From Solea solea (Eukaryota; Chordata; Actinopteri; Pleuronectiformes; Soleidae), in the NCBI RefSeq assembly GCF_958295425.1, contig NC_081150.1:12833001-12897000 (forward strand): a DNA stretch of 64,000 bases, read 5' to 3'; not shown here. More notes on this DNA, generated by a model. That model made no database searches. It saw nothing but the letters and a program-made list of their open reading frames with translations, and was not told where the DNA came from. Numbering within the stretch: position 1 is the stretch's first letter.

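Noticed and set aside
361..64000. Identity as SYNE2, dystrophin, utrophin or another spectrin-family giant.
   Set aside because: The exact nesprin-1 stretches (IPLEWDHDYDLSR, alpha start exon, DV23 insert, PWGVPQIEDRAL) occur in SYNE1 order.

Overview
This window is vertebrate nuclear DNA, most likely from a ray-finned (teleost) fish. The evidence is a spliced gene with 91 short exons on one strand, compact AT-rich introns, GT/CA/TA microsatellites, and remnants of repeats that look like common teleost families. No bacterial, organellar or viral gene organisation is present.

The whole window lies inside one gene on the minus strand: the ortholog of SYNE1, which encodes nesprin-1, the giant spectrin-repeat protein of the LINC complex that ties the nuclear envelope to the cytoskeleton. 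I placed 91 exons by their GT donors, AG acceptors and codon phase. They are numbered w01 to w91 in transcript order, so w01 is at base 64000 and w91 at base 361. Joined, they give one uninterrupted frame of 17,292 nt (5,764 codons) with no stop or frameshift. I compared them with human nesprin-1 from memory, not by database search; order and content agree almost throughout. The 5' exons (actin-binding CH domains and first spectrin repeats) lie beyond base 64000. The last C-terminal exons and the KASH membrane anchor lie before base 1. Of the 90 introns, 76 are phase 0, 12 are phase 2 and 2 are phase 1.

Layout by falling coordinate (transcript order): 64000-47955 holds w01-w16, spectrin repeats separated by several large introns. 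45062-31561 holds w17-w40, including a 1,605-nt exon (w27). 29818-27021 holds w41-w43, a disordered Ser/Pro/Glu linker between repeat blocks. 26684-9929 holds w44-w79, densely packed spectrin repeats. 8585-8503 holds an alternative first exon matching the muscle isoform nesprin-1-alpha. 7536-361 holds w80-w91, the alpha-isoform body, with the conserved acidic linker (w86) and a hidden 69-nt alternative exon (2638-2706) matching mammalian DV23.

The most informative finds are the alpha first exon with an apparent GC donor, the conserved DV23 cassette exon, two promoter-like intronic regions that could start internal isoforms (one upstream of w41, reminiscent of the brain isoform CPG2), a perfect 23-bp inverted repeat with AP-1-like ends, and two non-autonomous hAT-like elements with 7/8-matching target-site duplications. 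I found no second gene on either strand and no RNA gene.
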